Shown here piece after piece: positions 25,251 to 34,254 of a stretch of DNA of 64,000 nucleotides. How positions within the stretch are numbered: the stretch's first letter is position 1; every line of letters starts with the position of its first letter. A model generated the notes under the pieces. The model saw only the letters and a program-made list of their open reading frames with translations. It ran no database searches and was not told the DNA's origin. Source of the stretch: Streptomyces canus 299MFChir4.1 (GTDB lineage: Bacteria; Actinomycetota; Actinomycetes; Streptomycetales; Streptomycetaceae); contig NZ_KB911590.1 of NCBI RefSeq assembly GCF_000383615.1, positions 1 to 64,000 of the forward strand, written 5' to 3'. Made by a program: the position numbers and the translations under genes.

Positions 25251-27448
25251 ACGCGCAGAGCCCCCAGCCCCCTCAGGGCAACCCGAAACCCCAGCAGCAA
25301 CAGCCGCAGCAGAAGGCCGAGCCGGACAGGGCCGACGGCCCCGACCAGGGGAGCGGCCCGGAACCACCTCAGTCCGACGTCATCGGCGGCACGGCGGCCG
25401 ACCCGCTCGGCGAGGAGGCGCTGCCCGGGGCCGCGGCCGCCGCCTCCCGGATCTACCGCTCGACCGTGTCCTCGCACGGATCCGGCACCCTCATCAGTTC
25501 CGGGTCCGTCCACACCATGAACTTCTACGGCGGACCGGCGGCCGAGCGGCTGCTCGCCGGCCCGCTCCCGGAGGACGAACTACGCAGGTTGCGCCGGGTC
25601 TTCCAGGAACCGAAGGACTACGGCGCGTACCACGAGCAACTGCGTGACGGACGGCTTCTGGTCCTGCTCGGCCGTCCCGGCACCGGCCGTGCCTACACCG
25701 CCCTGTCCCTGCTGGACGACCTGACCCGCGGCCAGGTCTCGCGGCTCGACCCGCGTACCGACCTGGACCACCTGGACGACGGCCAGGTCCATGGGGGCCA
25801 CGGCTATGTTCTGGAACCCAGTGCCGTCGGACTGCCCGACGAGACAGGCCTGGACCGGCTGTGCGAACTGCTCCGCAAGAAGCAGGCGTACGCCGTCCTG
25901 CTGGCCACCCCCGAACCCGGGGACGTGCTCTCCCACAGCGGCCGTTACTACCGCGTCCACACCCCGGTCGCGCACACCGCCGTACTCGAAGGTCATCTCG
26001 CCGACGAACTCGACGAGGCGGGGCCCGGGTCGTACGAGCGGGCCCGGGCCATGGCCCTCGATCCCGAGGTGGTGGAGGCGCGGGGTCTCGACGACCTGCG
26101 GCCGGCGGAGGCCGCCCACTTCGCGACACTGCTCGCCCGCAACACCCGGGGCGAGCTCACGCACGACGAACTGCTCGCCGAATGCCGCAAGTTCGCCGAG
26201 AGCCAGGCCGCCGAATGGTTCGCCGGAGGCGTTCGCTCCGAGACCCCCGAGCGATTACGGGACGCGGCCTACCGGATCGCCGTCGCGGTCCTGGACGGGG
26301 CCTCGCTCAGCGCCGTCGCCGAGGCCGCCGAGGTACTCGCCTGGGAACTGGCCGTCACCGTCGATCCGGAGGCGACCCCCGGCCGACCGCTGTTCAGCGA
26401 CGGCGTCGAGGCCCGGCTGGTCTCCGCCCGCGCGGTCGCCGAACTCGGCACGGAGGAGGTCGGTACCGAGGAGGTCCCGGTCCGCACGGTGCGCTTCGCC
26501 GGTGAGGCCCTCGCCCCGGCCGTCCTCGGCCACCTCTGGCAGCACCGGCACAACGCGCGCGGACCGGTGCTGCGGTGGCTGGCCGGACTGTGCGAGGACG
26601 ACCGGCCCCAGGTCTGGGTGCGGGCTGCCGTCGCGGCCGGACAGCTGTGCCGCCTCGACCTGTCGCACACCGTGCACGAACTGGTCCAGCCCATGGCTCA
26701 GGCCAAGCAGGCTCGACGCCGGCTGTTCGCCGCGACCGTGCTCGACGTGGCCCTGCGCTCCCCGGACGTCGGCAGTGCGATCCGGGCCCTGGTCGGCTCC
26801 TGGGCCCGGCACGGCGACGAGCAACTGCGCTGGACGGCGGGCGCCGTACTCGGCAGGGGACGGGCCACGGCCACCCTGCGCGAGACGCTGGACCTGCTCG
26901 GCGGAATCGGCGTCTGGGACGAGGGGCGGCTACGGGCCGACGCGGCCGTCCAGGTCGCCCACTTCGCAGGCGCCCACCCCGACGGCCGCACTGTGAGCCG
27001 GATCCGGGCCTGGCTGTCCGACGAACGTCGGCCCCAGCAGGACCTGGGACTGCAGAGCACGATCTTCCTGGCTTCCGTCTCCGTGGTCGACCTCTGGAAC
27101 CAGCACGACGATCTGGAAAGCCACGGCGACTGGCCGCTGATGCTCGCCCTGGCCGCGGTGCGGCCCGCGCAGGCCTTGGAACTCGCCGGGCTCCTGTGGA
27201 CGGCTCTGCAGACCCCACGGTCCTACCAGGCCGCCGTCGACACTCTGTCCGGCTGGTTGCGCGACTCGGCCGACCAGCCCTGGGCCATGTGGCTGGAGCG
27301 GTTCCTGCCGCTGCTCGTGCACAGCCAGGACGACCGGGACCGGCTGCTGTCCCTGCTCACGGAACTGACCGAAGACCCCGACCAACCACTGAACGAACAG
27401 CAGGTCCGCCGCTTGTGGGGGGCGGTCCAGGGAGCGAGTACACGATGA
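25247..27448 (+). CDS. STAND-like P-loop protein with N-terminal amyloid-like motif and helical repeats
   Basis: The 733-residue protein has three parts. Residues 1-75 are Gln/Pro-rich and disordered. Residues 77-96 (HGSGTLISSGSVHTMNFYGG) match the C-terminal motif of the preceding cyclase-like protein. A P-loop domain starts at Gly142 (GRPGTGRA), where the Walker A Lys and Ser/Thr are replaced by Arg148 and Ala149; no good Walker B acidic pair is seen. From about residue 400 the protein is an alpha-solenoid resembling HEAT repeats. It overlaps both neighbours by 4 bp. The layout matches NLR-like receptors paired with effectors through amyloid motifs. It may sense rather than hydrolyse nucleotides. 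Confidence 0.75.
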   Translation: MNAQSPQPPQGNPKPQQQQPQQKAEPDRADGPDQGSGPEPPQSDVIGGTAADPLGEEALPGAAAAASRIYRSTVSSHGSGTLISSGSVHTMNFYGGPAAERLLAGPLPEDELRRLRRVFQEPKDYGAYHEQLRDGRLLVLLGRPGTGRAYTALSLLDDLTRGQVSRLDPRTDLDHLDDGQVHGGHGYVLEPSAVGLPDETGLDRLCELLRKKQAYAVLLATPEPGDVLSHSGRYYRVHTPVAHTAVLEGHLADELDEAGPGSYERARAMALDPEVVEARGLDDLRPAEAAHFATLLARNTRGELTHDELLAECRKFAESQAAEWFAGGVRSETPERLRDAAYRIAVAVLDGASLSAVAEAAEVLAWELAVTVDPEATPGRPLFSDGVEARLVSARAVAELGTEEVGTEEVPVRTVRFAGEALAPAVLGHLWQHRHNARGPVLRWLAGLCEDDRPQVWVRAAVAAGQLCRLDLSHTVHELVQPMAQAKQARRRLFAATVLDVALRSPDVGSAIRALVGSWARHGDEQLRWTAGAVLGRGRATATLRETLDLLGGIGVWDEGRLRADAAVQVAHFAGAHPDGRTVSRIRAWLSDERRPQQDLGLQSTIFLASVSVVDLWNQHDDLESHGDWPLMLALAAVRPAQALELAGLLWTALQTPRSYQAAVDTLSGWLRDSADQPWAMWLERFLPLLVHSQDDRDRLLSLLTELTEDPDQPLNEQQVRRLWGAVQGASTR

Positions 27449-28521
27449 CGCACAACCAGTGGGGCCAGCAGTGGCCGCGCCAGGACGAGGAGTTCGTCCT
27501 CCCGCACGACCTCAGAGGCCCCTTCGTACGCGAGTTCGCCCCACAGGCCGCCTACCGGCACCGCAACAGCCAGGTGGCCTCGGTGCTCTACTACAAGAAC
27601 GGCGGATACAGCGTCATCACGGTGCGTGGCGCTGAGCATGTCAACAAGCCGCTGATGGCCAAGCCCACCTCGGTGTGCTGGGTCGCCCGCGGTCAGCACC
27701 AGGTCTCCTTCCAGCTCGAACTGCCCACCCACGGCGACCGGTCGCGGTTCAAGGCGGGCGCGGACGTCAACTGGGAGGTGCGCGACTTCTACCTTGCCGC
27801 CGAGAAGCGGGTGGTGGACGTGGAACGTATGCTCCGGCCTCCGCTGGAGGCCCGACTGCGAGGGATCAGCCGACGCTACAGCCTGGACTCGGCGCAGCAG
27901 GTCGACGAGGCGATCCAGGACGAGCTGGCCAGCGGTCGGTGGAACGACTTCGGCGCCGACCTCGGCCTGGTCACCCAGGTCTTCATCCGCATCGACCTCG
28001 GCCAGGCCGCCGCCGACCACCAGGCCCAGATGATCGCGGTCGAGAAGGGCAGCAAGGTGCAGGAGGCCATGGACATCGCGCACAGGGCGCGGATCGCCGC
28101 CAACCTCGACGACGCGCAGAAGCTGATCAGCGCGGGCGAGACCGTCCAGTACGCCACGATGCTGGCCCAGGACCCGAGCCGGGCGCACGAGATCCTCGGC
28201 GTGCTCCAGCAGCAGGCCCGCGAGCAGCGCCAGGGCGCTCTGGACTACCTGACCAACCTGATCAACCAGGGCGTCGTCCAGCGGCACCAGATCGACGACC
28301 AGGTCCAGGCCCTCATCGACTACAGCCGTACGGTCGCCGGAGGTGTCTTCCCCAACGGGCTGCCGTCGGCCCCGACCTCGCTGCCGATACCTCCGATGCC
28401 GCCCGCTCCGCCGCTGCCTCCGGCCGACGCACCGTCGATTCCTCCCGCGCCGCCGACCGACTCGGTTCCCGGAGAGGGCACGGGGATGGAGTACGAATCC
28501 GGTTCCGGGACCCGCGAGTGA
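27445..28521 (+). CDS. SPFH/band-7-like protein with Pro-rich tail
   Basis: The 358-residue protein has a beta-rich SPFH-like domain (about residues 40-190) followed by an alanine/glutamine-rich helix (QAQMIAVEKGSKVQEAMDIA) that probably forms a coiled coil, then a Pro-rich tail (residues 310-345). No transmembrane segment is visible. SPFH proteins assemble rings or microdomains at membranes, so it could scaffold the P-loop protein and the membrane effector. The ATG overlaps the previous stop in ATGA, and its own stop overlaps the next start in GTGA, indicating tight co-translation. Confidence 0.75.
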   Translation: MTHNQWGQQWPRQDEEFVLPHDLRGPFVREFAPQAAYRHRNSQVASVLYYKNGGYSVITVRGAEHVNKPLMAKPTSVCWVARGQHQVSFQLELPTHGDRSRFKAGADVNWEVRDFYLAAEKRVVDVERMLRPPLEARLRGISRRYSLDSAQQVDEAIQDELASGRWNDFGADLGLVTQVFIRIDLGQAAADHQAQMIAVEKGSKVQEAMDIAHRARIAANLDDAQKLISAGETVQYATMLAQDPSRAHEILGVLQQQAREQRQGALDYLTNLINQGVVQRHQIDDQVQALIDYSRTVAGGVFPNGLPSAPTSLPIPPMPPAPPLPPADAPSIPPAPPTDSVPGEGTGMEYESGSGTRE

Positions 28522-29006
28522 CCCCAGACGCACCGGATGCCGCGCAGTACGTCGCCGAGCGGCTGCTGCTGACCGTACGCGAGGATCTGGGCAGGGCGGA
28601 CGTGAAGGCGTCGATCCTGCTCTCGGGTGCCGTGGCGGTGCCGGCGCTGGCGCTCGGCAGAGGGATACCGACCGAAGCCTCGGGGCTGTCCCTGGTGCTC
28701 CTCGCGGCGGGCGGGGCGCTCTGGGCGGTCGGCACGCTCCTGCTCCTCGCGGTGATCCTGCCCCGCACCGGCACGGTCCGCTCGGTCCCGGGTCCGACGT
28801 ACTACGCCGACGCTCTCCGGGACACGGACCTGGAGGTGTTGCGCCGTGCCACCGCCGAGGCAGGCGCGGACCGGGTGAGCTGGTTGCTGACCCAGTTCCA
28901 GGACGTCAGCGTCATCCTCTCGGCCAAGTACCGCTGGCTGCGTCGGTCGATGGCGCTTCTGGGGGCGGGGTTGCTGCTGGCGTTCCTGTCGGCCGTCGTG
29001 AGCTGA
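28518..29006 (+). CDS. Pycsar-effector-like membrane protein (DUF5706-type)
   Basis: The 162-residue protein has three or so transmembrane helices, at about residues 33-48, 56-80 and 143-160, separated by a charged helical segment. The pattern GRADVKASILLSGA before the first helix is the signature of the Pycsar transmembrane effector family, whose members impair the membrane after binding cyclic pyrimidine nucleotides. The GTG start overlaps the SPFH gene stop. Presence in one operon with a cyclase-like protein supports a cyclic-nucleotide signalling role, although no standard PycC is nearby. Family call is from motif recognition. Confidence 0.72.
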   Translation: MTPDAPDAAQYVAERLLLTVREDLGRADVKASILLSGAVAVPALALGRGIPTEASGLSLVLLAAGGALWAVGTLLLLAVILPRTGTVRSVPGPTYYADALRDTDLEVLRRATAEAGADRVSWLLTQFQDVSVILSAKYRWLRRSMALLGAGLLLAFLSAVVS

Positions 29007-29035
29007 CCCGGTCGTCCCGGCTTCCTTCGCCGTCC

Positions 29036-29899
29036 TCAGCCGTCCCGGAGCTTCTTCAACCGCTCCACGTCCGCCGCGTGCCCCTCCTTGCCGCCGGGGG
29101 TCTCGATGATCAGGGGGACGCCCTCGGTGGCGGGGTGGGTCATCAGGGCGCGGAACGGGTCCTCGCCGATATGGCCGGAGCCGATGTTCTCGTGGCGGTC
29201 CTTGTGGGCGCCGACGACGTCCTTGGAGTCGTTGGCGTGGATCAGCTTCAGGCGGCCCTCGCCGACCGTGTCCACCAGCAGGTCGAGCGTCTGGTGCATG
29301 CCGGAGGGGCCGGTCAGTTCGTGGCCGGCGGCGAAGATGTGGCAGGTGTCCAGGCAGACGCCCAGCTTCGGATGGGCGTCCAGGGCCTCGAAGTACGGGC
29401 CGAAGTCCCAGGTGCGGGAGCAGAGCGAGGCGCCCTGGCCGGCGGTCGACTCCAGGAGCAGGTGCGGGTCGTCGTCGTGGGTGAGTTCGTCGAGGAGCGG
29501 CAGCAGGTGCTCGCGGACCTGCTTCAGGGCCACGGAACGGTCCCGGCCGCCGGTCGCGCTGCCCGTGTGCACGACGACACCGAGCGCGCCGATCTCACGC
29601 CCGCGCCTCAGGGAGTGCCGGAGCGAGTCGACCGACTTCTCCACCGTCGCCTCGGTGTGCGAGCCGAAGTTGATCAGGTACGGGGCGTGCACATACGCCG
29701 GAATCGACCGTTCCGCGCAGGTCTCGCGGAACGCCTCGTCCTGGCGGGGGTTTCCGACGGGGGTGGCCCAGCCGCGTGGGTTGGCGACGAAGACCTGCAC
29801 GGTCTCGGCATCGAGGTCCTGGGCGTACGACAGGCCCACCGAGTGGAGACCGCCGGCCACGGGGACATGGCCGCCGACGGGGTTGCGCTGAGTTGTCAC
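29036..29899 (-). CDS. nfo: Deoxyribonuclease IV (AP endonuclease)
   Basis: The 287-residue enzyme cuts DNA at abasic sites. The metal ligands of the Nfo TIM barrel are all recognisable in order: HAPY, VVHTGS, LLESTAGQG, CLDTCHIFAAGH, IHANDSK, DRHENIGSGHIG and IIETPGG. Its length matches the family. It is convergent with the Pycsar-like gene (29 bp gap) and lies downstream of, and in the same direction as, the PASTA kinase gene, separated by 135 bp containing a palindromic repeat. Confidence 0.94.
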   Translation of the reverse strand: MTTQRNPVGGHVPVAGGLHSVGLSYAQDLDAETVQVFVANPRGWATPVGNPRQDEAFRETCAERSIPAYVHAPYLINFGSHTEATVEKSVDSLRHSLRRGREIGALGVVVHTGSATGGRDRSVALKQVREHLLPLLDELTHDDDPHLLLESTAGQGASLCSRTWDFGPYFEALDAHPKLGVCLDTCHIFAAGHELTGPSGMHQTLDLLVDTVGEGRLKLIHANDSKDVVGAHKDRHENIGSGHIGEDPFRALMTHPATEGVPLIIETPGGKEGHAADVERLKKLRDG

Positions 29900-29985
29900 C
29901 GGTCAAGGGTGCCATTGCCTGCGGCGCCTGTGCGAGGCGCCCCAGGCGTGTGCCCCGGCAGGCCGTCGCGCGGGTGCGGGCCGGT

Positions 29986-30014
29986 GGGGCTGGTCGCGCA
30001 GTTCCCCGCGCCCC
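29986..30014. repeat. Streptomyces-type intergenic palindromic element
   Basis: GGGGCTGGTCGCGCAGTTCC followed by CCGCGCCCC is a short palindrome I recognise as very frequent between Streptomyces genes. It sits between the stop of the kinase gene and the nfo start and may act as a terminator or processing signal. Confidence 0.6.
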
Positions 30015-30034
30015 TGCGGGGCGGCGCGCCGCGC

Positions 30035-31972
30035 TCAGCGGATCGTGATCGTGATCGTCGAACCCTTGGGCGCCGTGTCCCCGCCCTTCACCGACTGCTT
30101 CTTGACCGTGTCGCCGAACAGGCCCAGCAGGCCGCGGTCCTCGTCGACCTGGAAGCCCGCGTCCTCCAGTTCGGCCTTGGCGTCGTCCACGCTGTCGCCC
30201 GTGACGTCCGGGACCTCGACCATCACCGGGCCCTTGGAGACCGTCAGCGTGACGGTGTCGCCCTCGGCCGCCTGACTGTCGGGGGTCGGGGTCTGCTTGG
30301 CGACCTGGCCCGCGTCGTACTCGGAGTTGACCCGGGTGGTGGCGACCTCGACCTTCAGGCCGGCCTCCGCCAGGTCGGCCTTGGCGTCGGCCAGGTCCTC
30401 GCCGGTGACGTCCGGGACGTCGACCGGGGCGCCTTTGCTGACGGTGAACGCGACGGCCGAGCCGGCGCGCAGCGTGGTGCCGCTCTCGGGGTCGGTGCCG
30501 ATCACGAACCCCTTCGGGACGTCGTCGCTGAACTCTCGGGTGGCCATGCCCGGCTCCAGTCCCTCCGCCTTCAGCCGGGCTCGCGCCTTGCCCAGCACCC
30601 ACCCGTCCACGTCGGGCACCTTCACCGTCTGCGGGCCCTTGGAGAGGGTGAGCGACACGGAATCGTGGTTCCGGATCCGGCTGCCGACCCCTGGGTCCGT
30701 GCTGATGACGGTGCCGCGCTTCACGGTGTCGCTGTAGGCGTATGTGACCTTGCCGGTCTCCAGACCTGCCTCGTCCAGCCGGTCCCGGGCCTGCGCCTCG
30801 GTCTTCGTCAGGAGGGCCGGGACCTGGGTGAACTGGCCGGAGTTGATGTACCAGACACCTGCCCCGAGCCCGAGGGCCAGCAGAACCGCGGCGACGATCA
30901 GGAGTGGGCCGCGCCGGGGCCTGCCGGAGGAGCGGTCACGCCGGGACGGCGGGAGCGGGGGGCTCTGCAGGACGCTGGTGCGGTGGTATCCCGGCTGGGG
31001 CTCGTCCTCGTTGACCGGCAGCAGGCGCGGCACCGTCAGCGAGCGCGGGATCACGCTCGTACGGTTCTCGGCGCCCCCGTACTCCGTGGCGAGCGCCTGC
31101 GGCGGCACCGCGTCCAGCTGGTCGGCGCTCAGTCTGCCGCGGGCCTCGCGGGTCTGCGCGAGCAGGGCCACGGCGTCGTACGGACGCAGGTCAGGGGTGC
31201 GGGCGGTCGCCGACGCGACCAGCTCGTCCAGTTCGTACGGCAGCCCCGGGACCACGGCCGAGGGCGGCGGGACGTCCTCGTGGAGGTGCTTGTAGAGGAC
31301 TATCGCGGGGGATTCGCCTTCGTGCGGCTGGCTGCCGGTCAGCATCTCGTACAGGACGACACCGCACGCGTACACGTCGACGCGGGCGTCCGCGGCGCCG
31401 GGCTGGTCGATCTGCTCGGGCGAGAGATAGGACACGGTGCCAAGGACGGCTCCGGTGGTGCTGGTCACGGTGTTCACGGACCGCACGAGACCGAAGTCGG
31501 CGACCTTGACCCGGCCGTCGTCCCCGATCAGGACGTTCTCCGGCTTCATGTCCCGGTGCACGAAACCGGCGCGGTGCGCGGCGCCGAGCGCGGCGAGCAC
31601 CGGCTCCAGGATGTCCAGGGCGGCGCGCGGCTGCAGCGCCCCGCGCTCGCGCAGCACGTCACGCAGAGTGCAGCCGGCGACGTACTCCATGGCGAGGTAG
31701 ACGTACGACCCGTCGGTGCCCTGGTCGAAGACCTGCACGACGTTGGGGTGGGAGAGCCGGGCGACGGACTTGGCCTCCCGGATGAACCGCTCGACGAAGG
31801 TCCCGTCCGCCGCGAGCGCGGGGTGCATCACCTTGAGCGCGAGCACGCGGTCCAGACGGGTGTCCAGGGCCCGGTAGACCGTGGCCATCCCGCCGACCGC
31901 GATACGCGCGTCCACGCGATAGCGGCCGTCGAGCACCTGCCCGACCAGCGGGTCCTGAAGGGTCGTATCCAC
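30035..31972 (-). CDS. pkaF: PASTA-domain Ser/Thr protein kinase (PknB/PkaF type)
   Basis: The 645-residue kinase has an N-terminal catalytic domain with the Gly loop VGGMATVY, the Lys in LALKVM, catalytic HRDMKPEN from His138, DFGL and the activation-loop end GTVSYLSPEQ. A single transmembrane helix at about residues 355-378 is followed by four extracellular PASTA repeats, three of which begin VPDV. Such kinases sense muropeptides or lipid II and control wall growth, which fits the division cluster on this replicon segment. The GTG at 31972 has no clear ribosome-binding site but TAGACT lies 7 bp upstream, suggesting a leaderless mRNA. The name follows remembered synteny. Confidence 0.94.
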   Translation of the reverse strand: MDTTLQDPLVGQVLDGRYRVDARIAVGGMATVYRALDTRLDRVLALKVMHPALAADGTFVERFIREAKSVARLSHPNVVQVFDQGTDGSYVYLAMEYVAGCTLRDVLRERGALQPRAALDILEPVLAALGAAHRAGFVHRDMKPENVLIGDDGRVKVADFGLVRSVNTVTSTTGAVLGTVSYLSPEQIDQPGAADARVDVYACGVVLYEMLTGSQPHEGESPAIVLYKHLHEDVPPPSAVVPGLPYELDELVASATARTPDLRPYDAVALLAQTREARGRLSADQLDAVPPQALATEYGGAENRTSVIPRSLTVPRLLPVNEDEPQPGYHRTSVLQSPPLPPSRRDRSSGRPRRGPLLIVAAVLLALGLGAGVWYINSGQFTQVPALLTKTEAQARDRLDEAGLETGKVTYAYSDTVKRGTVISTDPGVGSRIRNHDSVSLTLSKGPQTVKVPDVDGWVLGKARARLKAEGLEPGMATREFSDDVPKGFVIGTDPESGTTLRAGSAVAFTVSKGAPVDVPDVTGEDLADAKADLAEAGLKVEVATTRVNSEYDAGQVAKQTPTPDSQAAEGDTVTLTVSKGPVMVEVPDVTGDSVDDAKAELEDAGFQVDEDRGLLGLFGDTVKKQSVKGGDTAPKGSTITITIR

Positions 31973-32090
31973 GCAGGCGAGTCTACGAGCCGCCGCCGAC
32001 AGTCCATCCGCTTCGGCGGTTTTGACGGCCGTACTGCAGCTGACCTGTGACGGAGGTCGCACCTGCCCGTGTCCCAGGTCGAACGTGCGT

Positions 32091-32885
32091 TCAGAACGCG
32101 GGACGTTCCGGGTCCAGTACGGCCCTGCCCTCCACCGGGGAGGAAGCCTCGGCGAAATGCCGCCGCGGGATGCGCCCCGCCCGGTACGCCAGCCGTCCCG
32201 CCTCCACCGCGTGCCGCATCGCGTGCGCCATCAGCTCCGGCTCCTGCGCCCGCGTCACCGCCGAGGCGAGCATCACACCCGCACAGCCGAGTTCCATCGC
32301 CAGGGCCGCGTCCGAGGCCGTGCCGGCCCCGGCGTCCAGGATCACCGGCACGCGCGCGTGCTCGACGATCAGCTGGAAGTTGTGCGGATTGCGGATGCCG
32401 AGGCCCGAGCCGATCGGGGAGCCGAGCGGCATGATCGCCGCGCAGCCCACGTCCTCCAGCTTGCGGGCCAGCACGGGGTCGTCGTTGGTGTACGGCAGTA
32501 CCGTGAAGCCGTCGTCCACCAGGGTCTCCGCCGCGTCCAGGAGCTCTATGGGGTCCGGCAGAAGGGTGCGCTCGTCGGCGATGACCTCCAGCTTGACCAG
32601 GTCGGTGCCGAGCGCCTCGCGCGCGAGGCGGGCCGTCAGGACGGCCTCCCCGGCGGTGAAACAGCCCGCCGTGTTCGGGAGCACCCGGATGCCGAGCTTC
32701 TCCAGTACGGACAGCACCGAGCCGTGCACCGAGGGGTTCACGCGGCGCATCGCGACCGTCGTCAGCTCGGTGGCGGAGGCGAGCAGCGCCCGCTCCAGCA
32801 CGTCCAGGCTGGGCGCACCGCCCGTGCCCATGATCAGCCGGGACGAGAAGGACGTACCGCCGATGACGAAGGGGTCGTCGGCCAT
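32091..32885 (-). CDS. thiG: Thiazole synthase ThiG
   Basis: The 264-residue TIM-barrel enzyme forms the thiazole phosphate of thiamine from deoxyxylulose phosphate, dehydroglycine and ThiS thiocarboxylate. Conserved blocks are FSSRLIMGTGG, VKLEVI with the Schiff-base Lys, LPYTNDDP, GSPIGSG and DAGAGTASDAALAMELG. It is the third gene of thiO-thiS-thiG, starting 3 bp after thiS, and should be controlled by the TPP riboswitch upstream of thiO. Confidence 0.97.
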   Translation of the reverse strand: MADDPFVIGGTSFSSRLIMGTGGAPSLDVLERALLASATELTTVAMRRVNPSVHGSVLSVLEKLGIRVLPNTAGCFTAGEAVLTARLAREALGTDLVKLEVIADERTLLPDPIELLDAAETLVDDGFTVLPYTNDDPVLARKLEDVGCAAIMPLGSPIGSGLGIRNPHNFQLIVEHARVPVILDAGAGTASDAALAMELGCAGVMLASAVTRAQEPELMAHAMRHAVEAGRLAYRAGRIPRRHFAEASSPVEGRAVLDPERPAF

Positions 32886-32888
32886 GGG

Positions 32889-33089
32889 TCAGCCTCCTTG
32901 GACGGCGGTGAGGACTTCCACGCGGTCTCCCTCGGCGAGGGACGTCGAGGGCCACTGCGCGCGCGGGACGACGGTCTCGTTGAGCGCGGCGGCCACCCCG
33001 GAGGGCGCCGGAGTCAGCGCCCGCACCACGGTGTCGAGAGCCGTGCCGGGAGCGAACTGGCGCGGCTCCCCGTTGACGGAGATGTTCAT
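32889..33089 (-). CDS. thiS: Sulfur carrier protein ThiS
   Basis: The 66-residue ubiquitin-like protein ends in Gly-Gly, the residue activated as thiocarboxylate for thiazole synthesis. The N-terminal strand MNISVNGEP is typical. It overlaps the thiO stop by 4 bp (ATGA) and is followed at once by thiG. Confidence 0.96.
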   Translation of the reverse strand: MNISVNGEPRQFAPGTALDTVVRALTPAPSGVAAALNETVVPRAQWPSTSLAEGDRVEVLTAVQGG

Positions 33090-34243
33090 GCCGGCTGCTC
33101 CACGGACTCCAGGAACCGCCTCGGAGTGAACGGGCGGGCCACCTCCGGCAGTTCACCGGTCGTCAGGGCATGTGCCAGCGCGTCCCCGGTGACCGGTGTC
33201 AGCAGCACGCCGTTGCGGTAGTGCCCGGTGGCCAGCAGAAGGCCGGGCAGTTCCGTCGGGCCGAGCAGCGGCGCGTTGTCCGGGGAGCCCGGGCGCAGTC
33301 CCGCGCGGGTCTCCGTCAGCGGCAGCTCGGTGATGCCGGGGACCAGTTCGTGCGCGTCCCGCAGCAGCTCGTACACCCCGCCCGCGGTCACCGTGGTGTC
33401 CCAGCCCAGCTCCTCGCTGGTCGCGCCGATCACCAGTTCGCCGCTCTCGCGCGGCACCAGGTAGACGTGGCTGCCGCGTACGACGGCCCGTACGGTTCGG
33501 CTCAGGAAGGGCGCGTGGCGCGGCGGCACGGTCAGCCGCAGCACCTGCCCCTTCACGGGCCGTACGGGCGGCAGGAGGGCCTGCGGGACCCCTTCCAGGC
33601 GGCCGCTGAGGCTTCCGGCGGCGAGCACCACCTGCTCGGCGCCCAGTTCCTCGCCGTCCGTGGTGGCGACCCCGGCGGCCCGGTCCCGTACGACACACAG
33701 ACGCTGCGCCCACGTGCGGTGGAACAGCACGCCCGCCCGCTCGCACGCGGCCAGCAACGCGCGCGTGAGGCGGCGCGGATCGATCTGGTGGTCGCCGTCC
33801 ACCCGCAGCCCGCCCCGCACCCCCGGCGCGAGCATCGGTTCCAGGCGTCGGCACTCCCGGCCGGACAGCCACTCCGACTCCAGCCCCGACTGCCGCTGGA
33901 GCGCGTGCAGTTCGCGAAGGTGGGCGCGGTCGTCGGCGTCCAGCGCGACGGCGAGCGTGCCGCAGCGGCGGTAGCCGAGGTCCTGTCCGGTCAGCTCGGT
34001 GAGTTCGGCGGTGAAGGCGGGATAGCGGTGGGCGGAGGCGAGGTTCAGGCCCAGCAGGGTCTGCTCGCCGTAGTGCAGTTCGGTGACCGCGGCCAGCATC
34101 CCGGCGGCCACCTGGGCGGCCCCGCGGCCCGGTTCGGGGTCCACGACGGCCGTGGTGAGACCGCGTTGCGCGGACCGCCAGGCCGTGACCAGGCCGATGA
34201 TGCCGCCCCCGACGACGAGGACGTCTGACGTACGTGAGGACAT
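33086..34243 (-). CDS. thiO: Glycine oxidase ThiO
   Basis: The 385-residue FAD enzyme oxidises glycine to the imine used for thiazole. The N-terminal dinucleotide motif DVLVVGGGIIGL and the C-terminal RAGLRPGSPDNAPLLG and GHYRNGVLLTP motifs match ThiO. The ATG at 34243 follows the TPP riboswitch by about 12 bp; upstream in-frame ATGs lie inside the riboswitch and are rejected. It leads the thiO-thiS-thiG operon. Confidence 0.95.
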   Translation of the reverse strand: MSSRTSDVLVVGGGIIGLVTAWRSAQRGLTTAVVDPEPGRGAAQVAAGMLAAVTELHYGEQTLLGLNLASAHRYPAFTAELTELTGQDLGYRRCGTLAVALDADDRAHLRELHALQRQSGLESEWLSGRECRRLEPMLAPGVRGGLRVDGDHQIDPRRLTRALLAACERAGVLFHRTWAQRLCVVRDRAAGVATTDGEELGAEQVVLAAGSLSGRLEGVPQALLPPVRPVKGQVLRLTVPPRHAPFLSRTVRAVVRGSHVYLVPRESGELVIGATSEELGWDTTVTAGGVYELLRDAHELVPGITELPLTETRAGLRPGSPDNAPLLGPTELPGLLLATGHYRNGVLLTPVTGDALAHALTTGELPEVARPFTPRRFLESVEQPA

Positions 34244-34254
34244 GGGCGTCCAGC

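Noticed and set aside
28343..32050. 1235-codon plus-strand open frame
   Set aside because: Antisense to nfo and the PASTA kinase; Arg/Gly/Val-rich shadow produced by high GC.
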